A stretch of DNA of 64,000 bases from Mactromeris polynyma (GCA_032209605.1 JASFXZ010000035.1:6487748-6551747), one strand, 5' to 3'; shown: positions 12,010 to 24,111, counted from the stretch's first letter. Notes: generated by a model from the sequence alone, not told the origin. A program made the numbers and translations.

Positions 12010-14215
12010 CTGAGTATTGACATTGGCCACACGAGAAGTTATTTCCAAGTTTTGTCAGGGATGTTTCGACAGAGATGCGGGAAAAGATGCCTGTTTGGAG
12101 AGGCCAGCAACTATCCAACAGGTGGTGGATTTTGTAAGGCACTACCAGTATGTTACCAAGGTAGTTGAAGGTCAGGGGCCAAAAGAAAATGACATATCAA
12201 TAAATGCCGTACCAGTAGCGTAGACCACGAGAATAGACCGACTGGAACAGGCCATGGAAAACCAAACTAGTCAACTTGAAGCCAGTTTCGCTGTGATGGA
12301 CAAACCATTGAGAGAACTTCCAAACTCAGGCCAAGGCAGACCCTCATTTAACTGTTTTTTTGCAAAGCACTTGGACATATTAAGAGAAATTGCCGAAAAT
12401 TTAAACAATATATGATGTCCAAGAATTGGGGGGAATTGGAAAACAGCCAACAGAGAGGTCCTTTAAACTGTGAGGAGCCGCAAATGTAGGCCATTTTCTG
12501 ATAGGCAAGATAGTACCACCTATTAGGGGTATACAACAGCAGGACAAAATCGGACATTCCATCACAACCAAGAAGTCACAGTGAAGTGACCTGAACACAG
12601 CAAACACTGAGGAGACTATTTCAATTCATATGGTGAGGGCAGGGTCTTCTTATGTTAATGTAAAGATAGGTGGACTCTAGGTCAGGGCACGCGTAGACTC
12701 TGGTGCAGAAGTGATGATAGTCTCATCATCTGCGTATGATAGATTAGGGAACAAGCCTTGAAAAGTCAAGAACATTAACATGCAGTTGGCTGACAAGAAG
12801 TCGGCGATGAAGGAATTTGTGATGAAACCACTCGATCTACAACTAGGCCACACAGAGTTCAGAGAACGAGTGTATGTAGCACCAATCCATGATGAAATAG
12901 TGTTGGGACATGACCTATTACATCACTTAAAAGATGTCCTGGACTTACACTTGAACTGCTTACGAATTGAGGGAGAAAGCATTCCATTGGTGACGAGTCA
13001 GAAAGATACCCAACCCTACGTGGCTATGGTAACTCTCCTAAAACGGACAGTGATACCGCCTAATTCAGTGGTATGCACTGTGTGCAAGTTGCAACATAGT
13101 TTGGGAAAATACTGTACAGAACCAGTAGAGGGGTTACAGCGCCTAATGCCCAAATCAATACAGGCTTTAGGTGAAGACCCAATGGTGTGTTTAGTTAACC
13201 CCTCAAATAATTTTCAGACACTAAAGAAGGGACAGTTACCGGTAGTAGGCAATGCTTCGGAGGTGAAATCCATATTTGACAGTGAGGGGGGAAACGTTAA
13301 GAAAAGAAAAATGGCCCGGATGGGTCAGAGAATAAAACAAACCAAGGAGCTGACCCACCAGTTTGCTTGGCCGGCTTAACTGAGGATAGGGAAGGCACAA
13401 ATGCCACATTACCAACATCAGTGCCTGAAAACTTGCGATCAATGGTGATGGCCTCAACCAATAATTTGAACAAGGAACAGTCAACAGCTCTTTGTCAACT
13501 CATCAGCAACTACGGTGACGTTTTTGCAAAAGACAAATTCGATTTGGGCAATTTTAATGAGATGGAACATGCAATAGATACTGGGGAGGCTAAGCCTATC
13601 AAGCAATGGATCAGGAGGACACCTGCATGTTTTGCAGGAGAAGAAGCGGCACACCTCGAGAAGATATTGTAGGCAGGAGTCATACTGGAGAGTACTTCCT
13701 AATGGGCTTCGGTGCCGGTTTTTCATTCGGAAGCGGGATGGTTCAGTGCGCTGGTGCATTGACTATATGGCCCTCAATAACGTTACAGTCAACGACACAT
13801 TCCCGCTCCCTCTGGTAGAGGACTGTTTAGATGCCCTTACGGGGAACGTATGGTTTTCTAAACAGGATGCCAATGCGGCATATTCGCAGATGGGCATTAA
13901 ACCAGAGGATAGGAAAAAGACAGCATTCATCACCAGGTACGGTCTATTTGAACATGTACAGATGGGGTCTAACAAATGCACCAGCCACTTACTCGCGTGT
14001 GGTCAACCTGGTTCTCCCAGGACTGACCTGGAAGACTGTCTTGGCATTTCTGGATGATATCCTGGTGATGGGCAAGACCTTTGGAGAACACTTGAAAAAC
14101 TTAGAAGAGGCATTTAAGCGCTTCAGGGAACATGGATTGAAGCTGAAACCCCAGAAATGCTGATTTTTCCAGACAGTGGAATTCTTGGAAAGGCAGTCCT
14201 GAACTGTTCCAAGTA
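12010..14215 (+). pseudogene. Decayed Ty3/gypsy retrotransposon (gag-protease-RT)
   Basis: The remnant carries, in order: a gag C-terminal part (12,017-12,223; FCQGCFDRDAG and HYQYVTKVV motifs); a retropepsin with the DSGAE active-site motif near 12,700 and the flap/C-terminal LGHDLL near 12,907; a linker (13,367-13,672); and a reverse transcriptase with the palm motif FLDDILV near 14,052. RNase H and integrase are absent. The order and motifs are those of Ty3/gypsy elements. The frame changes several times between 12,220 and 14,160 and stops interrupt it after the protease start and after the fingers region, so it cannot make a polyprotein. No LTRs were seen. It is flanked on both sides by pieces of the foldback repeat, and its 3' half is missing where that repeat begins at about 14,220. 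Confidence 0.85.
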
Positions 14216-14219
14216 GGTG

Positions 14220-15500
14220 GAAAGGTTCCTATGTTTTGTAAATTATGTGACTTGGTCTTTGATTTTTTCATGTCATTTGTCAATTGCCATAGTCATTCTG
14301 ATGATTCTGAAAGTATCTGTGTTGAGTCTTTCATCCTTGTTGTTGTTCAGCATATATTGGATTGTGTTCATCACACTCTCCGTTCTTGTCTACATTTAAT
14401 ATTGATCTTTGGCCAATGCTATATGTTTGGTTCTTGGCCTTTGACAGACATTGCAATTCACAGACAGATCTGTCACTCAGATTGTCTCACCACATACAGA
14501 TATGAAGTCTTGAAGAGGATGGACTGGCAATGTCAATGTAATTCACATAGTACAAATTTCGTACAAGGAAAATTTAGATGCAATAATACTGACCATAGAT
14601 ATTTATTAAAGACAACCATATTGTTGAGGTTTACCAATAACATACAGAATCACTGTTTTCTCCTGAACATCAATCCAAAAGATTCTGTTTCACTTATTGG
14701 TTTGGTCTTAAACACTATTAACAGGTTTGTTACAGGATGTACATTAGCAATTCAGAAGCTTATTTATCCAATTTGTAACCAGACAAACGTCAAATTCACT
14801 CTTTCATAAGCATGTTCATGATTACAAATTTTAGCAAAAATATGATATTACATTGTAATACTAACTCCTAAATGAGGCTAGAGTACTTTAAAGTTCCCTG
14901 CCTAACCTTGTATACTGAAAATTCTTTGATTTTTTCATGTCATTTGTCAATTGCCATAGTCATTCTGATGATTCTGAAAGTATCTGTTGAGTCTTTCATC
15001 CTTGTTGTTTTTCAGCATATATTGGATTGTGTTCATCGCGCTCTCCGTTCTTGTCTACATTTAATATTGATCTTTGGCCAATGCTATATGTTTGGTTCTT
15101 GGTCTTTGACAGACATTGCAATTCACAGACAGATCTGCCACTCAGATTGTCTCACCACATATAGATATGAAGTCTTGAAGAGGATGGACTGGCAATGTCA
15201 ATGTAATTCACATAGTACAAATTTCATACAAGGAAAATTTAGATGCAAAAATATTAACCATAGATATTTATTAAAGACAACCATATTGTTGAGGTTTACC
15301 AATAACATACAGAATCACTATTTTCTCCTGAACATCAATCCAAAAGATTCTGTTTCACTTATTGGTTTTGGACTTAAACACTATTAACAGGTTTGTTACA
15401 GGATGTACATTAGCAATTTAGAAGCTTATTTATCCAATTTGTAACCAGACAAATGTCAAATTTACTCTTTCATAAGCATGTTCATGATTACAAATTTCAG
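14220..15500 (-). repeat. Two inverted arm modules of the foldback repeat
   Basis: Segments at about 14,258-14,812 and 14,925-15,490 are near-identical direct duplicates about 665 bp apart. The first about 370 bp of each is the reverse complement of the right ends of the repeat copies at 16,618-16,992 and 18,110-18,490. A short piece of the repeat start (CTCCTAAATGAGGCTAGAG) lies between them at about 14,867. The open frames of 171-192 aa that cross these modules have no domain and are not considered genes. Confidence 0.8.
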
Positions 15501-15521
15501 CAAGAATATGAAATCAATACT

Positions 15522-16997
15522 AACTCCTAAATGAGGCTAGAGTACTTACAAGTTCCCTGCCTAACCTTGTATACTGAAAATGACCATATGACCCTTAATC
15601 GCAACCTTAAAAGTAAACCTTAATACCTTGAACCTTAATTGAGACCCTGAACCTAAAATAATTTATGAAAAGTTGAAGAGCTATTGATTGTTGATATATA
15701 ATCTAAGACATTGTAACTGCCTATTTATAACAAGCAGATTGAGCAGTTTCACTCCTCAATTCCTAAGGGAAACAGAGTCTGCATTGAACATGACCTTATT
15801 TAAATTGAATAGTTTAAAGGATCGCTCCTTTATGCAAGAATAATATATATGCAGATAAAGTATTTGGTAATTTTTAATGAAATTTTGATGCAAAAATAAG
15901 TTCCGAAAAGATCCTTAACCTAAGCCCCTAATATGAAATTTCAGAATAAAATAGTTCTGAAATGATCCACTAAACCTACCACACACTTGAATTGAAATTT
16001 TGATGCAAAAAAGTTCCAGAAGTTTCCTGAAATGCACCTTAATATGCAATTTTGAGTAAAAATAGGTTTCGAAAAGTTCCTTAAACCTACCTTATACCTT
16101 AATGTTTGACATTTTCTGTACAAAAATAATTTACACTAACTGTCCTAAAATGAATGAAATCCTAAGTGAGGTTATATGCAACTTGAAAATTTGTAGCATT
16201 ATGTGCTGAGTTCCAAAAGGTCCTCAAACCTCAGTAATGTATTCAATGCACCTTCATTTAACCAACTTAGCATGAAATTTGGAATAGGGTCTGGCCGAAA
16301 TGTTGCCATATGATGCAAGTCCAGAATACACTTAAATGACACCTTACATAACATACACCAAATTTAAACTATCCTATATTCAAAAAATTTACTTCAACTA
16401 AACTTATTAACGAGTAAAGAGAAAATTGTCACCACGAACATACTTCTAACATCTCTGCCCAATTTATAAAAAATGTCAGATTAGGTTTCCGATAAATAGT
16501 CTTCTAAAAAGTTGTTATCACTGTATTTTATTTTTCCAGATTTCTTGATACCATTACACAAAATTATTATAAATCATACAATCCAAAGGGGGAACATATA
16601 AGTAAAGTATAAACATATGGTTGTCTTTAGTAAAAAGCTATGGTTAGTATTATTGCATCTAAATTTTCCTTGTACAAAATTTCTTCTTTATGAATTACAT
16701 TCACATTGACAGGCCATCCTCTTCAAGACTTTATATCTGTATGTGGTGAGACAACTGAGTGACAGATCTGTTTGTGAATTACAATGTCTGTCAAAGATCA
16801 AGAACCAAACATACAGCAATAGCAAAATATCAATGTTAAATGTAGACAAGAAAGGAGAGCATGATGAACACAATCCAATACATGCTGAACAACAACAAGG
16901 ATGAAAGACTCAACACAGATACTTTCAGAATCATCAGAATGACTATGGCAATAAACAAATGACATGAGAAAATCAAAGACCAAGTCACAGCACAAAA
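15522..16997 (+). repeat. Foldback repeat family, copy C
   Basis: This is an about 1,475-bp unit. It contains the start block, internal degenerate units of about 55-65 bp carrying GTTCCGAAAAG-like and CCTTAAACCTA-like phrases, and a right arm (16,618-16,992) that is inverted relative to 14,925-15,305 with about 90% identity by eye. Copy D follows at once. No transposase-like frame is present, so this is a non-autonomous or structural repeat. Confidence 0.85.
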
Positions 16998-17018
16998 TTA
17001 ATAAATACCATGTAAAAA

Positions 17019-18498
17019 CCTCCTAAATAAGGCTAGAGTACTTACGAGTTCCCTGCCTAACCTTGTTATACTGGAAATGACCATATAACCTTTAATCGCA
17101 ACCTTAAAAGTAAACCTTAATACCTTGAACCTTAATTGAGACCCTGAACCTAAAATAATTTATGAAAAGTTGAAGAGCTGTTGATTGTTGATATATAATC
17201 TAAGACATTGTAACTGCCTATTTATAAACAAGCAGATTGAGCAGTTTCACTCCTCAATATTCCTAAGGGAAACAGAGTCTGCATTGAACATGACCTTATT
17301 TAAATTGAATAGTTTAAAGGATCGCTCCTTTATGCAAGAATAATATATATGCAGATAAAGTATTTGGTAATTTTTAATGAAATTTTGATGCAAAAATAAG
17401 TTCCGAAAAGATCCTTAACCTATGCCCCTAATGTGAAATTTCAGTATAAAATAGTTCTGAAATGATCCACTAAACCTACCACATACTTAAATTGAAATTT
17501 TAATGCAAAAAAGTTCCAAAAGTTTCCTGAAATACACCTTAATATGCAATTTTGAGTAAAAATAGGTTCCGAAAAGTTCCTTAAACCTACCTTATACCTT
17601 AATGTTTGACGTTTTCTATACAAAAATAATTTACACTAACTGTCCTTAAATAAATGAAATCCTAAGTGAGGTTATATGCAACTTGAAATTTTGTAGCATT
17701 ATGTGCTGAGTTCTAAAAGGTCCTTAAACCTCAGTAATATATTCAATGCATATTTATTTAACCAACTTAGCATGAAATTTGGAATAGGGTCTGGCCGAAA
17801 TGTTGCCATATGATGCAAGTCCAGAATACCCTTAAATGACACCTTACATAACATACACCAAATTTATACTATCCGATATTCAAAAATTTGACTAAAATCT
17901 GATTAACGAGTAAAGAGAAAATTGTCACTACGAACATACTTCTAACATCTCTGCCTAATTTATATAAAATGTCAGATTAGGTTTCAGATAAATAGTCTTC
18001 TAAATAGTTGTTATCACTGTGTTTAATATTTCCAGATTTTTTGATACCATTACACAAAATTATTATAAATCATACAATCCAAAAGGGGAACATATAAGTA
18101 AAGTATAAACATATGGATGTCTTTAATAAAAATCTATGGTTAGTATTATTGCATCTAAATTTTCCTTGTACGAAATTTCTCCTATGTGAATTACAGTCAC
18201 ATTGACAGTCCACCCTCTTCAACACTTCATATCTTTAGGTGATGAGACAATCTGAGTGACAGATCTGTTTGTGAATTGCAATGTCTGTCAAAGATCAAGA
18301 ACCAAACATACAGAAATGGCAAAATATCAATGTTAAATGTAGACAAGAAAGAAGAGAGTGAGGAACACAATCAAATATATGCTCAACAACAACAAGGATA
18401 AAAGACTCAACACAGATACTTTCAGAATCATCAGAATGACTATGGCAATAAACAAATGACATGAACAAATCAAAGACCAAGTCAAAGCACAAAATTAA
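17019..18498 (+). repeat. Foldback repeat family, copy D
   Basis: This is a tandem copy of the unit at 15,522-16,997 at very high identity and about 1,495-bp spacing. It ends with the same CAAAGACCAAGTCA-type phrase. Confidence 0.85.
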
Positions 18499-18728
18499 AG
18501 AATACTATACTGACACTGAAAAGAAACTGTGCACTGACTTAGAAATAAAGTTTGTAACCATTTAGATAAAACATATAGGCAAATTTGGTAGCAAAATATG
18601 ACAGCTTTTATTGGCTACATGATGCATTATTGTTAAATTAAATTTAGGTCATTCTTGGTATAATGATAACGCTTGAATGACGTAGGGGTGAAAAGTAAAA
18701 GTTGCACAACTTCATCAAAAATATCAAT

Positions 18729-18857
18729 GATCTGACTGCTGCCTTAATTCACGAGTGGAATGCCATCCCCGCCGACGTGGTAAGACGTTACGTCAGGTCA
18801 ATGCGGTCAAGAATACTTGCGTTGATTCGTAGGAGAGGAGGACATAACAGATTCTGA
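18729..18857 (+). pseudogene. Tc1/mariner transposase C-terminal relic
   Basis: A 42-codon open segment ends at a TGA. It encodes a HEWNAIPADVVRRYV motif followed by a basic tail ending GGHNRF. This is the conserved C-terminal end of Tc1-type transposases; compare the same region of the element at 32,296-33,312, which ends GGHTRY. The rest of the transposase is absent, so this is a fragment left by a truncated or deleted element, and its sequence differs from the later Tc1 copy. Confidence 0.7.
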
Positions 18858-18906
18858 TATCAGAGGGCAAACACACATTAAGAATAAAAAGAAAAGGATA
18901 GCTGCC

Positions 18907-19317
18907 TTAGAGTTTTACTTTTGTGAGCTCCTGCTTGAAGTGTACCAAGTCAGGGGCCTCGGCGATGATTGCCGGTAAAGAATTCCATGTGCGGATTTTG
19001 CGAGGGAAGAAACTGAATTTGGAGTTGTCGTTCCTGGATGCAAGTTGTCTAAGTTTGGTACAGTGTTGTGACCTCGTACGTGTAGATGCAGGTATTAAGT
19101 ATAAAGTTGACTTGATGTCTACCAGATCTTTCAAGATTCTGTACATCATGGTGTGCTGGATCTTGGTGCGTTTTGACTCTAATGACTCCCAGTCAAGTTC
19201 ATTGAGCATTTCTGTAACGCTGCTGGTGTTCCTGTACCGGTTGCTAGTGTACCGAGCAACTCTACGTTTCACCATCTCCAGCTTTGATATGTACTGTTTG
19301 GTGTAGGGGTTCCAGAC
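18907..19317 (-). pseudogene. Non-LTR retrotransposon RT, C-terminal fragment
   Basis: A minus-strand frame ends at a stop at 18,907. It carries VWNPYTKQYISKLEMVKRR, then RYRNTSSVTEML and RTKIQHTMMYRILKDLVDI, and a tail with RTWNSLPA. This is the thumb/C-terminal region that follows the RT domain in CR1/jockey-type LINEs of invertebrates. The catalytic RT core and endonuclease are missing. The frame runs on past 19,317, but there it translates the GC-rich left end of the hAT element, so the LINE homology stops at the hAT border. Either the hAT element inserted there or the LINE was 5'-truncated. Confidence 0.8.
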
Positions 19318-19379
19318 CATACATGTGAAGTCTCCCGATTTGCCCGGGAGACTCCCGGTTTTGACAGCCAACTCCCGCT

Positions 19380-19393
19380 CTCCCGGCCGGGAG
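19380..19393. repeat. 14-bp GC-rich perfect palindrome at the hAT left end
   Basis: CTCCCGGCCGGGAG is self-complementary and sits among several CTCCCG motifs in an otherwise AT-rich region. It may be a transposase-binding subterminal motif; that is inference. Confidence 0.6.
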
Positions 19394-19890
19394 CCGTAAT
19401 CTCCCGATTTTCAAAGTAAACAAACGTGAATTTTTATTATGGGGTATTTTTAGTTAATTCCCGAATGGTTCGCTGAAATTACACGACAGACTGTAAACCG
19501 GAAGTTGTAAAATCCGAATACCAGTCAAATGATCAAATATGAGATGATTTCGGGTCAAGTAGACGCTCGCGACGACGGAATTAAGCGTTTGGCGACCCTG
19601 ATCAAGAAGTGACTTGTCATGTTGTTTATCACGCCTTCACACATTTTTATGATATCCAGACATGACATTAGGCAATTATCTGTTAATTGGCGACAGTTTT
19701 ATGAGGATGACCCCAGCTAGATCACAGGTAGGTGTGAAATGTCCTTAATTGACAGATAAAGCTATACTCAAATGGTGAAAACGATGCAATATTTAATCTG
19801 TTGTAGATTTTTTTAATTCATTCATGGTTCTGTCCATCTTTATTGTATGCATAAGATCTTAGACACAAATTGATAACGAACACTGAAGTT

Positions 19891-22814
19891 ATGGGAAAGC
19901 GTGGAATCTGTGAGACTGCCAGCACTCCTACAAAAAGGAAGAAATATGATTGCAAGTTCAATATAGAATGGACCAGAAAATTCTCTGGTATTGCTAAGGG
20001 TAGCAATGATGGTTTAGCGTTCTGCAAGTTTTGCAACTCAACATTTTCAGTCAAACGTGGAGGTGTTAATGATGTATCTCGACATGTGGAAACACCAGGT
20101 CACATGACTCGAGCATCTGAGTTTCAGACGATTCCAAAGCTGTCGACCATGTTTGCTAGCAAGGACCCTCTCAGAGATCAGGTTACTCATGCTGAAGTAT
20201 TGTTTACCCACTTCGTCGCTGAGCACAATCTTGCATTTTCTGTTGCGGACCACTTCACAAAATTGTGTAAGAAAATGTTTCCAGACTCCGAGATAGCAAA
20301 GAAGTTCAGTTGTCAACGTACTAAAACAACTCATATCATCAATCAAGCATTAGCCCCTACTCAGTCTCGCCGTGTTGCAGACCTCTGTAAGAAGAACAAG
20401 TTCTCAATTATGGTAGATGAATCCAATGACAATGGAAATGATAAATGTGTTGCGATCCTGGTCAGAGTGCTGGACAGAAGTGTTCATAGAATTGCTACCC
20501 GATTCCTTGCTATGCCCATTTGTAACATTGGTACCGGTGCCAATCTATTTAGCTGTATTGAACAGGTGTTATTGTAAGTGTTTTAAAATTGCAATTTACA
20601 TCACACTCAATTAGCAATATGAAATGATGATACATTTTAAGCAGTACCTCTTACTTAAAGATATAAATAGTTGATATGTGGAGAAATTGTTACATGTAGT
20701 TATTCATAATGATATTAATTATAAACCAATAAATTTGTTTTTTCTTTCAGAGACCTTGACATCAAATGGAGTGAGTGTATTGGGTATGGATCAGACAATG
20801 CCAGTGTAATGGTGGGACGCCACAACTCGGTGCTATCAAGAATTCGTGATCGTCAACCCAACGTTTATGATATGGGCTGTCTATGTCATATTGCCAACAC
20901 ATGCGTACAATATGGCATGAAGAAACTACCTATACCTGTAGAAGATCTCCTCATAGATGTGTACTACCACTTTCAACACAGGTTATTTATAATTTGTTTG
21001 TTTCCCTTCACATATAATGGCAATAATTTGAGACACAACAAAATACCATGTTCCTAGAACGCTCGGCAATAATGCTGTTTTTAACATGTTATTGATTACT
21101 GCCTTAAGATAGATGTAATCAAATTAACTTATTTTTCAATGTTGTATTTCAGTTCCAAACGTAAAGAAGAATATGCGGAGTTCCTATCCTTCACTGAAGT
21201 TGAGCAAGCAAAAATCCTAAAACACTGTTCTACTAGATGGCTGTCTCTGGAGAAATGTGTCCATAGACTTTTACAACAGTGGCCAGCTTTAGTCTCGTAC
21301 TTCAACAGCCATACTGATGCTGATAAATCAGGATCTAGAATACAACGCTGTGCTACCAGACTGTCTGACCCCTTGTTCCAACTGACGTACCATTTCTTAG
21401 CATTCATAATGGGACCCCTGAATCAGTTCAACACCACTTTTCAGGTAAGAACATCAACAGTTTTTTCTAACATTATTGTTGATTAGTAATAATATGATGC
21501 AGTTACTGGAGGAAAACATTAGCTTACTTATGATCATAAATACTATGTATAAGATTATTGTTTTTCTACATTATTAAAATAAACCCAACATTTTTCTTCA
21601 GGCTGACGAATCAATGATTGGATGTGTTCGGTCAGAGATGGTCCAACTACTCAGGAAGTTTCTTGGGAAATTTGTCCAGACGAAAATCATACTTTCCTCC
21701 AGCGATATTACTACAGTGGAATACAACAAACCAGAGAACCAGCATTCAAATGATCTTCTTGCTGTTGGAATGGGAACTCGGAAATATATCTACGAGAATC
21801 CAGATATTCCAACTGAGAAACTCAAACGTTTCTTTTGGTGAGAAATGCTTTTTGTTAATGTTTCAGTTTTCCTGAGATTAATCCAAGTATGCAATGATTG
21901 TTAATTATAAACTTAGCAAAAAAAATACAAAAAAAAGTAATAAAAATATTTGGTATCTAATATTTTAAGTGTATGTTGTTTTGCTGTAGCAAGCATTTTG
22001 TCATGTAGTTGTTGATTTATATGATTCTTTCATTTTTTTCAGTGGTGTCAGAAATTTTTATACAGAAGTGACGGAAAAAATGATAAAGAAATTTCCGTTC
22101 AATGACAAGACATTACAGCAGCTGGGATTTGTAAATCCAGCTTTTCGTGTAGAAGCAGATCCTGAGTCCAGTAAGTATAATTTCAAAGTCCAAAAATACT
22201 TCAATCATATTCATGGTACTGTTTTCATCTCACATTTAAATGCAGATACACTTTTGAAATTGTTGCAGTGTTTTTTTGTAATTATAATTATGTTTTAATT
22301 TTTATCTGATAGCTAAGTATCTGTTCATTGTTCATACATAATCATTATGTTTATATTGTTTCTGATTTCAGTTGTCACCCTTGGCAGGAGATTTCAGGTT
22401 GCTTTCGATGAAGAAAATTTAAGGGAGGAAATTACTGATTACCAACTTAGTCCAGATATTGAATTGCCCCAATACAGTAATAACATAGATGAGGAGAAAA
22501 TAAGACTTGATTCATTTTGGCTCAGTATGGAAAAAGTTAAAACCACTTCTAACAAACTGAGATTTGGTGATTTGTCAACTGTCGCCCTTACAGTTCTGTC
22601 TCTGCCACACAGCAATGCTGATGTGGAGAGATGCTTTTCGATGTTGAGGAAATGTAGAACTGACTACAGACACAACTTAACAAATAATACACTGAACTCT
22701 TTGTTAAATGTGAAATTGAACATTGATGATGAATGTTATTCGATGTCAGTGTCTGAGGAAATGGCCAAGGATGCCAAGAGGGCATGCATGTCCTATCAAG
22801 AGAAAAAGGATTGA
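19891..22814 (+). CDS. hAT-superfamily transposase gene, six exons, intact frame
   Basis: Exons 19,891-20,573, 20,751-20,981, 21,153-21,444, 21,602-21,837, 22,043-22,170 and 22,372-22,814 join through GT-AG introns with matching phases into 2,013 nt, 670 codons plus stop, with no break. The first ATG (19,891) is used; an upstream TTG keeps the frame open. An N-terminal BED-like finger has C45, C48, H65 and H71. A hAT catalytic-core motif VDESND lies at about 175-180 and GCLCHIAN follows in exon 2. The C-terminal hAT dimerisation region has LPHSNADVERCFSMLRK and NNTLNSLLNVKLN. hAT transposases cut and paste DNA with 8-bp target duplications. The introns are short (about 157-205 bp). A polyadenylation signal AATAAA is at 23,154. 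The intact frame suggests a recent element or a domesticated gene; the sequence alone does not decide. Confidence 0.85.
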
Positions 22815-23153
22815 ATTGTGACTATGTGCTTTGTAACTGTAAATATGTGCTTTGTGACTGTGTAAATATGTCTTGCATTGTTTATCGGTTTTAAAATGTG
22901 CTTTTGAACTGTGAAATTATGTGCTGTTGTGACTTTGTAAATATGTCTTGTCTTTTTCAACTATATGCATTTGTGGTGTTAGACATTTACATGATATTAA
23001 CTTATTTATTGATTTCTGTTATTTTCAAGTATTTTTATGTAGGTGAACTGATTACATTCATGAGTAAATGAGTATAGCATGCTATGCGCCTGGAAATGTA
23101 CATATATAATATGTTAAAAATCTTTTGTTTTAAATTTTTATGCTCAATAGTTG

Positions 23154-23159
23154 AATAAA
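23154..23159 (+). terminator. Polyadenylation signal of the hAT gene
   Basis: AATAAA lies 340 bp after the stop codon at 22,814 and inside the right end of the element. Confidence 0.5.
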
Positions 23160-23361
23160 TTGTATGAATTTGTTAAATGTTGTCTGTTATCATCCTTCAA
23201 CTGAATGAATAATACCAGAAACAACTTTTATTTTGAAATAGCTATTGATGTATTGACTAGAATTCAGCCGCGAAAAGATCTCCCTCTTTGAGTCTCAATC
23301 TCCCTCTTTTCAGGGACCAATCTCCCTCTTTGCTGTCTGAAAAGGTTCACATGTAATAAGC

Positions 23362-23861
23362 GTACTAGACAATGCTTCATACCAAGCTCTAGACCTTGTG
23401 GTTTGGGACAAGAAGATTTTCAAAGTTAACTTTTAAAATCTATTTTTAGCTCCTGTGACCTACTTATGCAACAGACCGGAACTATTCATATAACTTCGAA
23501 TGACCACCACCTAAGGATCATTCCTGTGAAGTTTGGTAAAAAAGAGTGATTTAGGAGGAGATGTTGTTTATAGTTTCCACTATATACATATAGGGAACAA
23601 GTCCCGCCCATTGGCAGCAATGTTTTTTGACGGAACTTAGTAATTGATGCAATCTTGTAAGAGGGCCACTAGACAATGCTACACACCAAATATCAAAGAT
23701 CTAGACCTTAGGGTTTTGGACAAGAACAATTTCAAATTTTACACTTTTAAAATCTATTTATGCTCCTGTGACCTAATTATGCAGCGGACCGGAATGACTT
23801 ATGCAACTTTGAAAGAGGCCCACCCAAGGATCATTCCTGTGAATGCTTCTGGTGGCAAATA
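23362..23861 (+). repeat. Dispersed repeat, two copies
   Basis: Two similar copies (about 23,362-23,538 and 23,665-23,861) share ACTAGACAATGCT, TCTAGACCTT, TTTTAAAATCTATTT, GCTCCTGTGACCTA and AAGGATCATTCCTGTGAA in the same order. The block resembles a dispersed element I recall from mollusc genomes. No coding potential is evident. Confidence 0.7.
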
Positions 23862-24000
23862 TATCATACTCTCGTACAAATAGTTTTGAAAGGTTTAGAA
23901 ATTTTTGTGACCCCTTTTTGTCAGTAACAAGGTCAGTGAAGATGTAGAGGTTTAATGTTAAAATACTTATTTGAATAATTTTAGTATCTTACTATTCCAG

Positions 24001-24111
24001 GATGGAGTCAGTGAAGATGCTGTACTTGTGTTGCTAGGCAACAAGAATGATTTACCAGAAGAGGATGGTGACAAAGCTGTTAAAGTGAAAGATGGATCTC
24101 GACTAGCTGAT
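24001..24111 (+). CDS. Isolated internal exon of a Rab-family small GTPase
   Basis: An acceptor (TTACTATTCCAG) precedes and a GTATGC donor follows an open 111-nt segment, exactly 37 codons in phase 0. It reads DGVSEDAVLVLLGNKNDL, then an acidic stretch and VKVKDGSRLAD. LLGNKNDL is the G4 guanine-specificity motif (NKxD) of Ras-like GTPases. The following KDGxxLAD pattern is typical of Rab proteins; it recalls Rab26/37 or the EF-hand Rabs, but the subfamily cannot be fixed. The G1 P-loop, G3 and G5 exons were not found nearby, so either the gene has long introns extending out of reach or this is a stray duplicated exon. No stop interrupts it. Confidence 0.65.

Larger units (their letters stand above)
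19321..23354 (+). mobile_element. hAT-type DNA element (candidate borders)
   Basis: The hAT transposase gene is enclosed by ACATGTGAA at 19,321-19,329 and its inverted partner TTCACATGT at 23,346-23,354. Just inside both ends are clusters of TCTCCC motifs in the same orientation: TCTCCCGATTT-type on the left (19,331-19,410) and AATCTCCCTCTTT-type on the right (23,276-23,332). Left of the left border lies a truncated LINE, and right of the right border a different repeat, which supports a junction at each side. I found no clear 8-bp target-site duplication, so the exact borders are tentative. Confidence 0.55.

Noticed and set aside
14231..15387. Two similar frames of 192 and 171 aa
   Set aside because: They are duplicated foldback arm modules. 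The similarity reflects DNA duplication, and no domain or family is recognised.
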